Origin: Branchinecta lynchi
Lineage: Eukaryota > Arthropoda > Branchiopoda > Anostraca > Branchinectidae
DNA length: 64,000 bases
Direction: 5' to 3'
Assembly: GCA_023053575.1 (NCBI GenBank)
Contig: JAKZAP010000007.1
Coordinates: 14,785,508-14,849,507 of the forward strand
Position numbers and translations under genes: made by a program. Positions 21,796 through 32,924 of the stretch are shown here, piece by piece. The notes beneath the pieces were generated by a model. It saw only the letters and a program-made list of their open reading frames with translations. It did not search any database and was not told the origin of the DNA. Every line of letters starts with the position of its first letter. Position 1 is the first letter of the stretch.

Positions 21796-22823
21796 ATCCT
21801 TCCAGTCTGTCCGTCCGTCCGTCCGTCTGTTAGCACGATAACTCTCGAAGGGGTTGAGATATTTTGATCAAACTTGGCATGAGGACTCTTTAGGTCAAAG
21901 TACAGGTCAAGTTCTAAGACGGGCTATGTAGCTCTATATTTAGGGGTGGGGGAGGGGTTTGAAATCAAGGGGAACAAACAATATTTTTAAAAAGCTAATG
22001 AAATAGTTGAATTAGAGGTAAGGAGACATGCTGAATCCGAATATGAAATTTATTTTCTCACCGGACAAATAGTTCACCCGGACTCCGGCAAAAACCAGAA
22101 AATTTGTGAAAAGTAAAAGTTTAATATGAACTTGGTTGGAGGTTAGATTTCGGGGCAAGGGAACGTGCTGAGTCCTTATATGAGAATGATTTTCTCGCCG
22201 GGAGATTAGTTCGGCCAGAATCGGGCCAAAACCGGAGTATTTGTTTAAGTAAAAGTTTGATTTAAATTTGATAAGATTTTCGATTTGCGGGTAAGCAGAT
22301 ATGCTGAATTCGCATATGACAAATCATTCTCTCACCGGATGTATAGATCGCTCGGAATCCGGCTGAAACCGGAAAATTTCTTAAGAGGTAAAAGTTTAAT
22401 CGGAAGTTGATTAGACGTTGGATGTAGGGGTAAGGAGACATGCTGAATTCGTTTTTTAGCTTTATTTTTTTCGCCGGACAAGTAGTTCTGGAATTCCCGA
22501 AACCGGAAAATTGGCAGAAGATAAGGCAGGAATTCCGATCTGCTTCGTCAAAATAGATATGACTTAAAGAGGTAAACACGCATGCTGAATCCGAATCTGA
22601 ACTTGATTTTCTCACGTGATTAGCTATTTGGCCTTAATCTGTTTCTAAATATTTAATAGAAAAAGTGTTCAAGGAGTCTGTCGAAGACTAGATCTGGCGA
22701 AGACAAGACCCAATTGTCTGGATCAAATTTGAACTTTTGGTTTGGAAATGTTCAAGATTCGGTTGTCCGGATCAAGAAGTCTGAAAAAATTTTTGGGATC
22801 CCATCGAAAACTTTGGTCTTGTT
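21796..22823 (+). mobile_element. Family A element A7, 5' palindrome lost
   Basis: Starts in the GTCY tract (ctgtccgtccgtccgtccgt at 21808), then the ATAACTC module at about 21839. CCGG units of diverged type follow. The right end has two tandem variants of the caattgtctggatcaa block before tttttgggatcccatcgaaa and ggtcttgtt. Confidence 0.8.
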
Positions 22824-23020
22824 GCCTTTGAGGGTAAAATATGTTGGGGTGGGTGGCATTGCTCTCCGATTCCTGAAATCGACGAATCCGACCATGATCG
22901 TGGAAGCTTGCAAGTATGTACTCAAACAGTTCAAGGTGGTGTAAAAGTTTATTTTGTATTTAATCTTGTATTGCCTTTCTGTTAAGTAGACAAACACTAT
23001 TTCTGTTATATCTTATTAAA
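22824..23020. other. Short spacer between A7 and A8
   Basis: No repeat recognised; no gene. Confidence 0.3.
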
Positions 23021-24268
23021 GAAGACCAAATGTTCCAATGGGATCAGAAAAACTGAATATTTATAAGACTTCTTGATCCAGACAATCGGTTCTTGTAGAT
23101 GTCCGGTCTTCGCCAGACCCCTTCAACATGTTACTGTTTTCTTAATTTTTACAAATTACGCCCAAACAACTAATGAAGTCGCCAAACCAAGTTCAATATA
23201 CGGATTCAGCTTGGATGTTTACCCCTATATCTCGTCTCTAATCGACTAAACTGTGAAAAAGTCTCTCGTAAATCGGACTTTAGTAGTTGTGCATCGCCGA
23301 ATTTGGAACTTTTTATCCCGAACTAGAATAGTTGAAATCCCAATTCGGAGAATTAAAATCCGATGGAGGATTAAAACGCTAGAATGCAAAATACTGCAGA
23401 TTAAGTTATCTGAAAGCCGAGGTTTTTTTTTAACAGTGTATAAAAAACCTTTACTTTGACCAAATTCTTCGCTGCAAGCTCTATTCCAGGCGAGCTGCAC
23501 GCAGAGCAAAAGAGCTAGTGACATTAAGAGGCGAACCTGGAACCTTTCGATCCAAATTTCCGGGTGTTGGCAAATTTTGGCAGAATTACTTACTTGTCTG
23601 ACGAGAAAATAAAGTTCAGATATGAATTCATCGAGTGTTCTTACCTCCGATATAACTAAATTAAGAATGAACTTTTGTTTTTACCGAATTTCCGGTTTGA
23701 CCGGATTCCGGGTAAACTTCTTGTCCGGCGAGAAAATCAGTTTCAGATATGGATTCAGCATGTTTCCTCACCTTACATATCGACTATCTCTTTGGGTTTT
23801 ACAACTTCCGGACGGATTTCCGGTTTCGGACGGGTTCCGCGTGATCTACTTGTCCGGTTAGAAAATAAATTTCAAAAACGAATTTAGCACGTCACGTAAC
23901 CCTACGTCGAACATCTATTCAACGACATATAAAACTTTTATTTTTAACAAATTTTCCGGATTGACCGCATTCCGGGTGAACTACTCCTCCTCCTAAAATG
24001 TTTTTTTCGTCCCTTAATTTGAAACCCACCCCCCAACCCCTAAATATAGAGGTACATGGTACATCTATGAATTTGACCTGTACTTTGACCCAGAGAATCC
24101 TCATGCCAAGTTTAGACAAAATATCTCTACCCCTTCGAGAGTTATCGTGCTAACAGAGGGACAGACTGGCATACGGACGGACAAACTTTAAGTCATCACC
24201 GGAGCAAAACAACACTAGGGAGTAGCGACAAGCTGTATGCTCCCCAGCTAACGTTTTGGGTCCTAAAA
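23021..24268 (-). mobile_element. Family A element A8, split by MITE J2
   Basis: Left end gaagaccaaatgttccaatg; CCGG units at about 23690, 23817 and 23956; C-rich block at 24027; GACGGAC remnant at 24175; right end acgttttgggtcctaaaa. The Sau3A-like GGGATCCC palindrome has decayed at both ends, so this is an older copy. Confidence 0.78.
23247..23442. mobile_element. TA-flanked MITE J2 inside A8
   Basis: The left end TAAACTGTGAAAAAG and right end TTTTTAACAGTGTATA are inverted. Compared with A5 (ctctaatctactata then cttttactttgacc at 15106-15138), A8 is interrupted exactly here. Inner arms carry aaatcggactt and related inverted segments. It belongs with J1 at 927. Confidence 0.72.
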
Positions 24269-25224
24269 ACGGGAGCTGAACGCACGCAAGACGTATTTAG
24301 GACGTATTAGTATTTAGGACGAGAGGGAATTTGAGGACGGAGGATAGGTTCAGGTAGAAAATACAGAGGCGAAAGAAGAATGGGCATAAATAAAGGACCC
24401 CTCTTGCTTCACATTATCCCTAGCTTCCTTCTGGAATTATAAGCTTCGAACGTCCCCGCCTTCCGTCATTGTATCATTTCGACATTTCAGCACTTTTTGT
24501 AAACAGGGAAACTCGGCACAAAATGAGCCAGCTCATAGTTACCTAAGTTGTAAAGAAAAGAAGATGGACACAGTCATGTTCTACGCATGCCCGAAGTCAG
24601 ACCTGATGAAAAATGTGTCGCCTATGTAGTTGTATGGTATTTGTAAGAGAAAGTTGCATGTACTGATATGTAATAGTAAAGAATACTATCATTTAATGTG
24701 CCTCAGACTGGGCCAATATTAATTAGTAGTATCGAGTAGCATCCTGTCTTGCTACAGTACCATCCAATCTTGCCAAGGCATGCAGTAACAGGGTAGCCTT
24801 GACATACAAGCATGTAGTAGCATCAGTTCGTACTGCATGCTACTTTTTCATACAACTTCATACTGCTATTCTGAGATAAATTTTTCATCGGGACTGTCCC
24901 CAAAAGTGTATCAATAGCAGCCTGAAGGAAGACGAAGACGAGGCCGACCAAGGCACACAGTGCGGAGGCAGTACGATCGGGATCTGACGGAGGCCAACAG
25001 TTCCCTCACTCAACAACGGAATGACGTCAATGCAACCGCACATCTTCGTGGTGAATGGAGAGGCTTTGTCGGCGCCCTCTCCGCCACTGATGGCTCAAGA
25101 GGATCTAAGGTAAGGCCAAGATGTCCAAATCAAAAGCTTCTCCAAGGTTTACTAATTGGCTGGATGGAACATTCAGTTGTAATTTTAATATAAAACGGCC
25201 AAGAATTTTATCGGACAGCTAATC
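24269..25224. other. Unassigned DNA with a weak exon-like segment
   Basis: The stretch 24958-25109 is richer in G+C than its surroundings, is open in one frame (RRQYDRDLTEANSSL...), is preceded by CAG at 24957-24959 and ends at AAG/GTAAGG, a good donor match. No family is recognised and the frame has no other support, so I give it as a hint only. 24715-24850 repeats agtagcatc-like words. Confidence 0.25.
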
Positions 25225-25365
25225 GCTGGAACAAGACCCATGAATCCTACTTTAGGCCAAGAACCATATATATTACTACACAACTTCCAACTACAGCCTG
25301 AATGGCCCTACCAAGAAGAGCCGAAATATCGCTGAGAAATATCCTAGCTAATCTACCTTTCTGAG
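25225..25365 (+). mobile_element. Element E4 fragment with decayed hammerhead core
   Basis: Contains cagcctgaatggcccta and ccgaaatatcgctgag, matching the E centre. CTGANGA has become CTGAATG, so two invariant positions are lost. GAAATATC and the CAGC/GCTG stem I partners are kept. Confidence 0.6.
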
Positions 25366-25379
25366 TCATTTTTCGTACC

Positions 25380-26135
25380 CCAAAACTTAAGAAAAGGGAA
25401 ACCTATGACTTCGTAAAGCTTGAACGATAACTCTCATATGGGTTGAGACATTTTAATCAAACTTTGTGTGACGATCCCTTAGGTCAAAGTACAGGTCAAG
25501 TTCTTAGATAGGCCTCATAGCCCTATATCTGAGGTCATATTAAGGGGCGAAAAATATATCTGTTAAAAGATAATAAGATAGTTGATTTAGGGGTAAGGAG
25601 ACGTGTTCAATCCATATCTGAAACTTATTTTCTTGCAGGACAAGTAAGTAGTTCGCCCAGAATCCGGCCAAAAGCAGAAAATTTGGCATACGTAAAAGTT
25701 TATCAAAATTAGAGGTGCGATGTAGGGATAAGGAGACAAGCTAAATCGTTTTTGAACTTCACTTTCCCACCGGAAAAGAAATTCAACCGGATTCCGGTTG
25801 AAAGGTTTGAATCCGAGACCGGATTCAAAGATTCGATATGGGGGGGCAAAATACATGCTGAATCTGCATCTGAAGTTTGCTTTAGCGCCGGACAAGTCGT
25901 CCGTCCGAAATCCAGCAAAAAATTATTTATTTTTGTTCTAGGCGTAAATACGGCTAAAAAGAACAAGCTTTATCAGAACATTTTACTTGTTTTTCTACCG
26001 GACCGATGTTCGGCAGGAATCCGGCTAATTCCCGAATGCTGTTAGTCGTTGAAAGTTGGTAGTCCAGCAGTTTAGAGTGTCGATAGAGAGTACATTGAAT
26101 ATTGATTCCTGCTTGGTTTAAACTACCAACGGAAT
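25380..26135 (+). mobile_element. Family A element A9, degenerate
   Basis: Starts ccccaaaacttaag and gaaacctatgacttcg. The GTCY tract is lost and the ATAACTC module is present at 25429-25468. CCGG-type units with GACAAGTAGTTCGCCC-like text follow. The right end is not recognisable. Confidence 0.65.
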
Positions 26136-26429
26136 CCGGAGAAAATCAGATATCCGGTAGGCAATGCCGTATCCGGGGGTAGGGGGTTGACCCCCCCCCC
26201 CCCCCGCGAAACATACAAAAATCAGAATTTGTATAGGCTTTTCCCTCTTTCTATGTGTTTTTTGTACTTTTTGTGTCCGACCAGCAGACACCCCCCCCCT
26301 CCCCAAAATTATGGATATGGGCCTGCCGGTAGGCACCTTGTTATGTCTTTATCGGGTTTTGGAGTTTGATGTCGTTATCATGGGTTTTGGAGAACTTTAC
26401 GAGGAAATTTGTCAGTTCTTATAAATGCC
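26136..26429. other. Unassigned DNA with C-runs
   Basis: Runs of C at 26190-26206 and 26291-26299 lie about 100 bp apart. They resemble the C-rich part of B units, but no B end was recognised. Confidence 0.35.
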
Positions 26430-26438
26430 TTTGTCCAG

Positions 26439-26677
26439 TTTATTCAAACAATATTTACAACGGATATACGTCAGTTCTTCATCAGCAATAACAAACCTGT
26501 AAGATTACAGGTTTGTTTCCTTCCCCGACGTTGACCCAGAAGATTGACAGCCTGACGAGGACCCATCCCAAGCAGGGCGAAATGTCGCTGAGAAAGAATC
26601 GTAGCTGACGTATATCCGTTGTAAACATTGTTTGAATAAATGGTTCAAAGTCAGCATTGGCTCAAAGAATTTTTGTG
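26439..26677 (+). mobile_element. Element E5, complete, with intact hammerhead core
   Basis: Flanked by a perfect 9-bp duplication TTTGTCCAG (26430-26438 and 26678-26686). The arms attcaaacaa...ttacaacggatatacgtcag and ctgacgtatatccgttgtaa...ttgtttgaat are inverted over about 35 bp. A small palindrome (aaacctgtaagattacaggttt) lies inside, with the hammerhead-like centre on its right. A 3' tail caaagtcagcattggctcaa follows the right arm, as in E2. Confidence 0.8.
26545..26592 (+). ncRNA. Candidate minimal hammerhead ribozyme (E5)
   Basis: CTGACGA at 26552-26558. Stem II closes with G-C and CCC/GGG. GAAA at 26579-26582. The next bases, with the last A, form AUGU, a self-complementary two-pair helix III, and C17 is at 26586. 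Stem I is CAGC (26548-26551) with GCTG (26587-26590), four perfect pairs. All conserved core bases are present. A helix III this short is the type reported for Penelope-like elements, where pairing of two molecules is proposed. Confidence 0.6.
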
Positions 26678-26689
26678 TTTGTCCAGCTG

Positions 26690-27003
26690 CTGTGTCAGTA
26701 TAGAGATCAGAAAACTGCTTTGTAATATTACGGGGTAGGGCATTCATGGTACGATCTCATTCGCATGTGAGCGGAAAAATTCGGAAAGAAGAAAAATCCT
26801 CCGATAAAACTGATGAAGGTGATGTAGATGTAGGTAAAAGAACATGTTTTCAACTAGCACTGGTACTCCCATCGTAATCTGGGCTGGACCAGAAATTAAA
26901 GACAGATAGGAATTATCTAATGGATCGAAATACCTATAAGACCTGATGGTCTAAGAGGTCCAGCAGATATTCCCCACTGCAATCCGACCAGAACCTTTAA
27001 CTT
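26690..27003. other. Unassigned DNA
   Basis: Nothing recognised on either strand. Confidence 0.35.
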
Positions 27004-27565
27004 GCTGCACAATATCCATGGCTAATATGATTGTTCTGGGTATTTGTTGCATGCTGCAGGTCCACTTCTCGGCCGATCCCGGACTGATTCTTTCTACATC
27101 CGTGTTTGCACTGCAGCGCTTCCGAGGAAGACGGCACCGCTTTTCGAGAATCACGGACTTGCTCACCGACCAAGTCCGTGCTTCCCTGCAAGATGCTGCA
27201 GCGTGGCCGCTTCAACCAAGAAGAAAGTGAATCCCAAACCGCATATTGTGCAGAAGTGCTGCAGCAGCGACGCGGCAGCGCTGTTGCAGCGAAAACGAGG
27301 CTCGGGACGAGGGAATACTCTGCTGGTCTTGGCAGATGAAACTACACCCTTATCTCATATAAGTCTACGTGCTAACAATTTAATTCCGAAGTATTATGGC
27401 GCATACCGTTCCGGTCCTTCATATCAAAGTTTATGGCCTGTACTCTTTTACTACTCATATGTGCCATTTAACGACTTGGAGTTTCAGAGAACGAATTCTT
27501 CTGATTCTGATGTTGACCCAAAATCATTAAGACGTCAATTAAAAATAAAAGCAAGCTCAGCTTAA
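27004..27565 (+). other. G+C-rich segment with a 173-codon frame, unidentified
   Basis: Richer in G+C and CpG than its surroundings between 27040 and 27320, with overlapping open frames on both strands. The longest (27044-27565) stays open through the AT-rich part. It is not made of any dispersed family here. No domain, signal peptide or membrane segment is evident. It could be an exon, an untranslated exon or a CpG-rich regulatory segment. Confidence 0.2.
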
Positions 27566-27806
27566 AATCTAATTACCTCTTCCTTTGTGAAGATACAAGG
27601 CCGATCTATCCCAAAACTGCGGGAAAAAAGTGTCATAGATTAGAGAAGAAGATTCCAGTTTCTGGGTGACTGAGCAAAGCCAGAAGGGCAAAGTGTTGAC
27701 AATGAAATACGAATGGACCAAAAACACGTCTGCAAACGAGTCGCGGAAATCTGCCGCGAGCTATCCCCCAGCGTAGAACATCCACGCGTAAGTCTAAAAG
27801 TCGCCA
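27566..27806. other. Spacer without recognised content
   Basis: No repeat or gene recognised. Confidence 0.3.
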
Positions 27807-27980
27807 GTGGACATCAGGAAGAACAAGAAAACGTCGCCCTAACGACTCCAAACAACAATTCAAATCCGGTGTTAAGCAATCACGGCGATCTGGACAGCTG
27901 TGATGCCACTTCAAGCTCTTCCGCTAGGTAAACGGCGATTTTGCCTCGGCAAGGAGAGCTAATTATCAAGAGTATTAAGT
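27807..27980 (+). repeat. Dispersed repeat G, copy 3
   Basis: Blocks gaagaacaagaaaacgtcgcc, ctcttccgctaggtaaacgg and atcaagagtatt match 42960-43125 in the same orientation. It is the opposite orientation to the pair at 6.8-7.3 kb. Confidence 0.65.
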
Positions 27981-28222
27981 AAACACATATACAGAGCGGC
28001 AATGCCCGTATAGATATACAGACAGTACCATCTCCCAGACCAGGTCTGCAAATTAGCGTCTCATAAGAACTAACTTATTTATGGAAAAGGTATTAACTGC
28101 TCCCGAGTCTTCGTTTTCCTTCTTTCGTGTTTTCCTTTTGCTTATATTTGATAAGTTTAAATACAGAATTTGTATATTTTTGTCTTTCGAGAGAAAAAAC
28201 TTTGGTTTTGTCGTGTTTTTTG

Positions 28223-29146
28223 TTTTTGGGATCCCAAAACGTAAGTGGAGGGATACCTATGACATCGCAAAAGTTGTCCGTCTGTCTGACCGTCCGTCTG
28301 TAAGCACGATAACTCTCGAAGGGAATAAGATATTTTGATGAAACTTGGTGTGAGGATTCGTTGGGTCAAAGTAGCCTACAGGTCAAGTTCGAAGATGGGC
28401 TATGTAGCTCTATATTGAGGGGTGGGGGAGGGGTTTAAAATTAAGGGGAACAAAAAATATTTTTTTAAAGCTAATGAAATAGTAGAAATAGGGATAAGGA
28501 GAACATGCTGAATCCGAATATGAAATTTATTTTATCGCCGGACAAATAGTTCACCCAGAATCCGGCGAAAACCAGGAAATTTGTGAAAAGTAAAAGTTTA
28601 ACATGAAGTTGATTGGAAGTTCGATTTAGGGGCAAGGAAGCGTGCTGATTTCAAATATGAATATTATTTTCTCGCCAGACAATTAGTTCGGCCGGAATCC
28701 GGCCAAAACCGGAGAATTTGTTTAAAGTTTTATTTGAATTTGATAGATGTTTTATTTGTGGGTAAGTAGACATGCTGAATTCGCATATTACAATCATTTT
28801 CTCACTGGACGTATAAATCGTGGAAGCCGGAAAATTTGTTAAAAGTAAAAGTTTAATCTGAAGTTGATTAGAGGTTGGATGTAGGGGTTAGGAGACATGC
28901 TGAATTCGTTTTGAGCTTCTTCTTTCCGCCGGACAAGTAGTTCCGGAATTCCGCCGAAACCGGAATACTGACAGAAGTAAGACAGGAAGTTCTGATCTGC
29001 TTCGTCAAAATAAATATGACTTAAAGGGGTAAACGCACATGCTGAATCCATATCTGAACTTGGTTTTCTCATATGATTAGTTATTTAGCCTTAATCTGTT
29101 TCTAAATTTTAACAATAAAAGTGTTCAAGGAGTATGGCGAAAAAAT
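28223..29146 (+). mobile_element. Family A element A10, 3' truncated by B4
   Basis: Perfect palindromic start tttttgggatcccaaaacg, GTCY tract at 28278-28301, 40-bp module ATAACTC...AACTTGG at 28309-28348, then CCGG units at about 28560, 28690, 28830 and 28955. The usual right end is replaced by B4. Confidence 0.85.
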
Positions 29147-30385
29147 CCAAATATCGTGGAGGAGGTGGAGGGAGGGGGAATCCGGAATATTGAGGAATTT
29201 ATAACTTTTAAACGGGTGGTCGGATCTTAGTGAAACTTGATACTAGGAAAGACCTCGTGCCCCAGACGACCCAATTAAAATCAGGACCGGATCCAATGAC
29301 TTTGGGGGGAGCTAGAGGGGGGGGGGGGTCGGAAATCTTGGGAAACGCTTGGAGTGGAGGGATCGGGATGAAACTTGGTGGGAAGAACAAGCACAAGTCC
29401 TAGATACATCGTTGATATAACCGGACCGGATTCCGGAGCTGTGAGGGAAGTTGAGGGGGGGGGGATATTTTGGTGATTCAGCGAGTTCAGTACTTCCGGA
29501 TCTACTAGGATGATGGAACTCGGCAGGAATATCAGGAATCCGAATAGACCGACTTGAAAATAGTCGTTTGAAGGATCCGAGCATCGTGGGGGGAGATCCC
29601 GGAATTTCGGTGATCGCGAGTTAGGAAACTTGGGAGGCATATTAGTGACCCAACCAAATAGAACTAAGGACTCAACACAATGCCCTAGGAAGACTTCCGT
29701 ACCTGGAGCCGACAATTTTTCGGGGAGTCAAGGGGGACATCCGGAAATTACTGACTTCTGTAGGTTGCGAACAAATGGTTCGATTCAAGTGAAACTTTAC
29801 GGGTGATAAGGACTGATGATCTACATATACAAAGCATGTTTCCAAACCCATTCGGCCATGGTTGGGGGAGTGGGGGGGGGGGGGCCGGAAACTTTGTGAC
29901 ATGCTCAAAATCAAACGGATCGGCCTAACAGGATGCAAGCTCAGTTGGACAGTACCAAATTTATGCGGCCTAGATTTGTCATTTGGCGTCCGAGCCGGCT
30001 CCGACCAAGGCAAAGGATGATGAAGCGAGAACTGGAATTTGCAGATATGCTCCGATTCGAGTTAAACTTGATGGACGGGAAGAGGAGATTTTATAGATGC
30101 GAAGTTTGTGTGGCCAAGTCGTTTTTGGCCACAGTGGGGGGAGATGGAGGAGAGTCTCGGAAATGTTGCGGCTCGCATAGGGATTGAACGAGTGGAGTAA
30201 TTTGAATGAAACTTGGAGAGCAGAGAGATTGTGTGCCTTAGATGACATAGTTTAGGGTCCAGATTGAATCCGAGCACGGCGGGGATGAGTACTGGAATTT
30301 CCGGCAAAATGCTCAGATTTACTTTCTCGTTTCTCACACCATCTACTCGTGACAAGTGCCATATGAGCTCGTAGCTCTTGTTTTT
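29147..30385 (+). mobile_element. Family B element B4, hairpin end missing
   Basis: Starts inside a G-rich unit. ATAACTTTTAAACGGG and GAAACTTGATA mark a module at 29200-29240. G-runs at 29318, 29455 and 29875. Repeated gatgaaacttgg and ggaaacttgg-type motifs. Right end gtgacaagtgccatatgagc and tcgtagctcttgt. The Pro/Ser-rich frames on the other strand are repeat-derived. Confidence 0.8.
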
Positions 30386-31111
30386 TTTTTACTTGTCTGC
30401 AAAAATCCACTGTTAGACCATACTCATCTTCGGCGATGAGGGCCTTGTAACTGTTAATAGGTGGTGTACCTATTAATCCTATTATTTTTTTCTGGTGTAT
30501 TTGAATTGAGACAATTTGGTACTATGTCTATCACTTGGAGATGGACTTTAATGTAAGTAGGAATCGGTTGCTAGAAGGGGTTCAAGAGGGGCTAGAAACT
30601 AGTGCAAATTGGTGCACATTTTATTTGATCGCTTCAAATCTGAGGGTAAGAAAATTAGTCTCCATGGTCTATCACTGTAACTTAGAATTAAGTCTTTGAG
30701 GGGTTGACAACTTCAATGGTAGGGTACAAACTCAAACAAAGAATAGTCGGAACCCAACTGTGAGACAAGTCAGGGATTATTTACTTAGTAGAGTGGCATC
30801 TATTGTATTTTGATACTAAAAACCTACGGATAGCTTTATGATACCAACTTTGTTATATAACATAATGTTCCAAGTTTCAACAAGTCACGATGTCTTCGAC
30901 TGAAACGGATAATGTTCGACTGGCTGCAAAGTCAATTTAGTCCCTACCTCCGATATTCTGTTGTTGTTTTTTCAACGCTGAGGGATAACCATGTGATTAC
31001 AGATTGGTTACAGATTATGTCATCAGTTCAAAAAAAATTCTTTTTGGATTGGAACATCTCATTTTGAAAACCTCGATGGTTTGACAAATTCAGCATTTAA
31101 CTGAAGAAACA
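30386..31111. other. Unassigned DNA
   Basis: No dispersed family, RNA or coding exon recognised. Confidence 0.4.
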
Positions 31112-31205
31112 AAACCAAAGTGTTGCTCTCGCAACACTTTATTCGGCGAAGCCGGACAAGGTTGCTGCAACACTTCACGTTGCCGTTAAGTTGCATCCAT
31201 GGGTT
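31112..31205 (+). repeat. Dispersed hairpin repeat K, copy 2
   Basis: AGTGTTGCTCTCGCAACACT is a near-perfect 20-nt hairpin. It is followed by cggcgaagccgg and ttgctgcaacacttcacgtt, the blocks shared with 1856-1945. Confidence 0.65.
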
Positions 31206-31524
31206 ATTTTTTTTCTTTCTTCTCTCCGCTTCTTGTTTTCTTGAAATATTCAGCTAGATCCTTTTCGGTTTTTGTTTTTTTTTTCAGTTAATATTAGCTA
31301 GTGTGCTTTTCTGGTAGGAACGTCATGCTAGTTGTGTATTTTTCAAATTTGTTGCGCAAACAGTTCTTTAAATATAGTTAAATCGAACTGAAACTGACAA
31401 AGGCGACTATTGCGTCGGCCGGCAATCAGACCTTCTTCGGAAGATCAGACATCCCTACCGCACATCTTTCGGCTGAATCCGGAAATGTTTGATTTGAAGG
31501 CCGTTCACCAGGCGACAAGAAGGA
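31206..31524. other. Unassigned DNA
   Basis: T-rich; nothing recognised. Confidence 0.35.
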
Positions 31525-32625
31525 ACCAGACCAAAGGTGTCGATGGGATCCCAAAAATCTAATATTTGGTTCAGACAGTAGGGTCTTGTCTTCACCAGAT
31601 CCAGTCTTCGCCAGGCTAATCATCAGAGAAAACCAAGTTCAGATATACCTCTATAAGCGCTATCTATTTTGACCATACTGACCGAAACTTCCTGCTTTAC
31701 TTCTGTCAAGTTTCCAGTTTCGCCCGAATTCCGAGCAAACTACTAGTCCAGCAAAAAAAGACAATTCAGAAACAAATCCAGGGTCGAATCCCTATAAAGA
31801 ACATCTAATCAACTTTGAATAAAAGTTCGACTTAAAAAAAAAATCCAGTTACAACCGGGTTTCGGATTAATTACATGGCCGGTTAAAAAATGATTCTCAT
31901 ATACAGACTCAGCCTTTCTTCTTACCCCTTAATTTGTCATCTAATCAAACTTTTCCTTTTAACAAATTTTCCGGCTTTGGCCGGATTCCGGGCGAACTAG
32001 TAGTCCGGCGAGAAAATCATTTTCACCTTCGTGTTCAGCATGTCTTCTTACTCCTAATTCAAACATTTAATCAACTTCAAATGAAACTTTAACTTTTAAC
32101 CAACTTTCAGGTTTTGCCGGATTCCGGACGAACTACTTGTTTGGCGAGAAAATGGTTTTCACCATTAAATCGACCATGTAATCAACTTCATATAAAACTT
32201 TTGCTTTTAACCAACTTTCCGGTTTTTGCCGGATTTGGACGAACTACTCGTCCGGCGAGAAAATGGTTTTCACTATCGTGCTCAGCATGCCTTCTTACAC
32301 TATAATCCACTATCACATTAGCTGTTTAAAAATATTTTGTTTGTCCCTTAATTTGAACCCCCTCCCCCACCCCTAAATGTATGGCTACAGAGCCCATCTA
32401 CGAACTTGACCTTACCCTTGACCCAAACAATCCTCACACCAAGTTTCATCAAAATATCTCATTCCCTTCGAGAGTTATAATGCGTACAGACGGACGGACG
32501 GACAGACGGACGGACGGACAGACGGACGGACGGACAGACGGACGGACGGACAGACGGACGGACAGACGGACAACTTTTGCGATGTCTTAGGTATCCCTCC
32601 ACTTACGTTTTGGGATCCCAAAAAC
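31525..32625 (-). mobile_element. Family A element A11 with expanded microsatellite
   Basis: Left end gaccaaaggtgtcgatggga, right end cttacgttttgggatcccaa. Units at about 31837, 31972, 32110 and 32218. The GACGGACGGACGGACA tract at 32488-32572 is far longer than in other copies. It is otherwise closest to A1 and A14. Confidence 0.88.
32488..32572 (-). repeat. Expanded (GACR)n / (GTCY)n microsatellite
   Basis: About 21 tetranucleotides, GACG and GACA, arranged as a 16-bp higher unit (GACG three times, GACA once) repeated four to five times. Other A copies have four to eight tetranucleotides. Confidence 0.9.
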
Positions 32626-32635
32626 AGTAATTTAA

Positions 32636-32868
32636 AAAGATTCCAGATTCCTCTCCTTCCAGTCTCCCCCCACTATGACCGGATCGTGTAAGTAACTATT
32701 TCAAGTCAATCCGGTCGGGTCCCTGATATGCCTGCCAAGTCTCGTCCTCCTACATATCCGAAAGTACCCTAATTCGCGATCACCAGCCGACTGACAGACA
32801 GACCGACGGAAAAGCAATCGTTATATGGCACTTGCGCCTTCGCCTTCGGCTCAAGTGCCATTATAAGA
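32636..32868 (-). mobile_element. Family B terminal fragment B5
   Basis: C-rich unit, ccctgatatgcctgccaagt, gactgacagacagaccgacg, then the terminal hairpin ggcacttgcg...ctcaagtgcc at 32828-32862. Only the last unit and the end survive. Confidence 0.75.
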
Positions 32869-32924
32869 GGTTGCAGAGAAACTTTGTTGTTTTTACGTCA
32901 CGCTTTGTCACACTAACTGCCACT

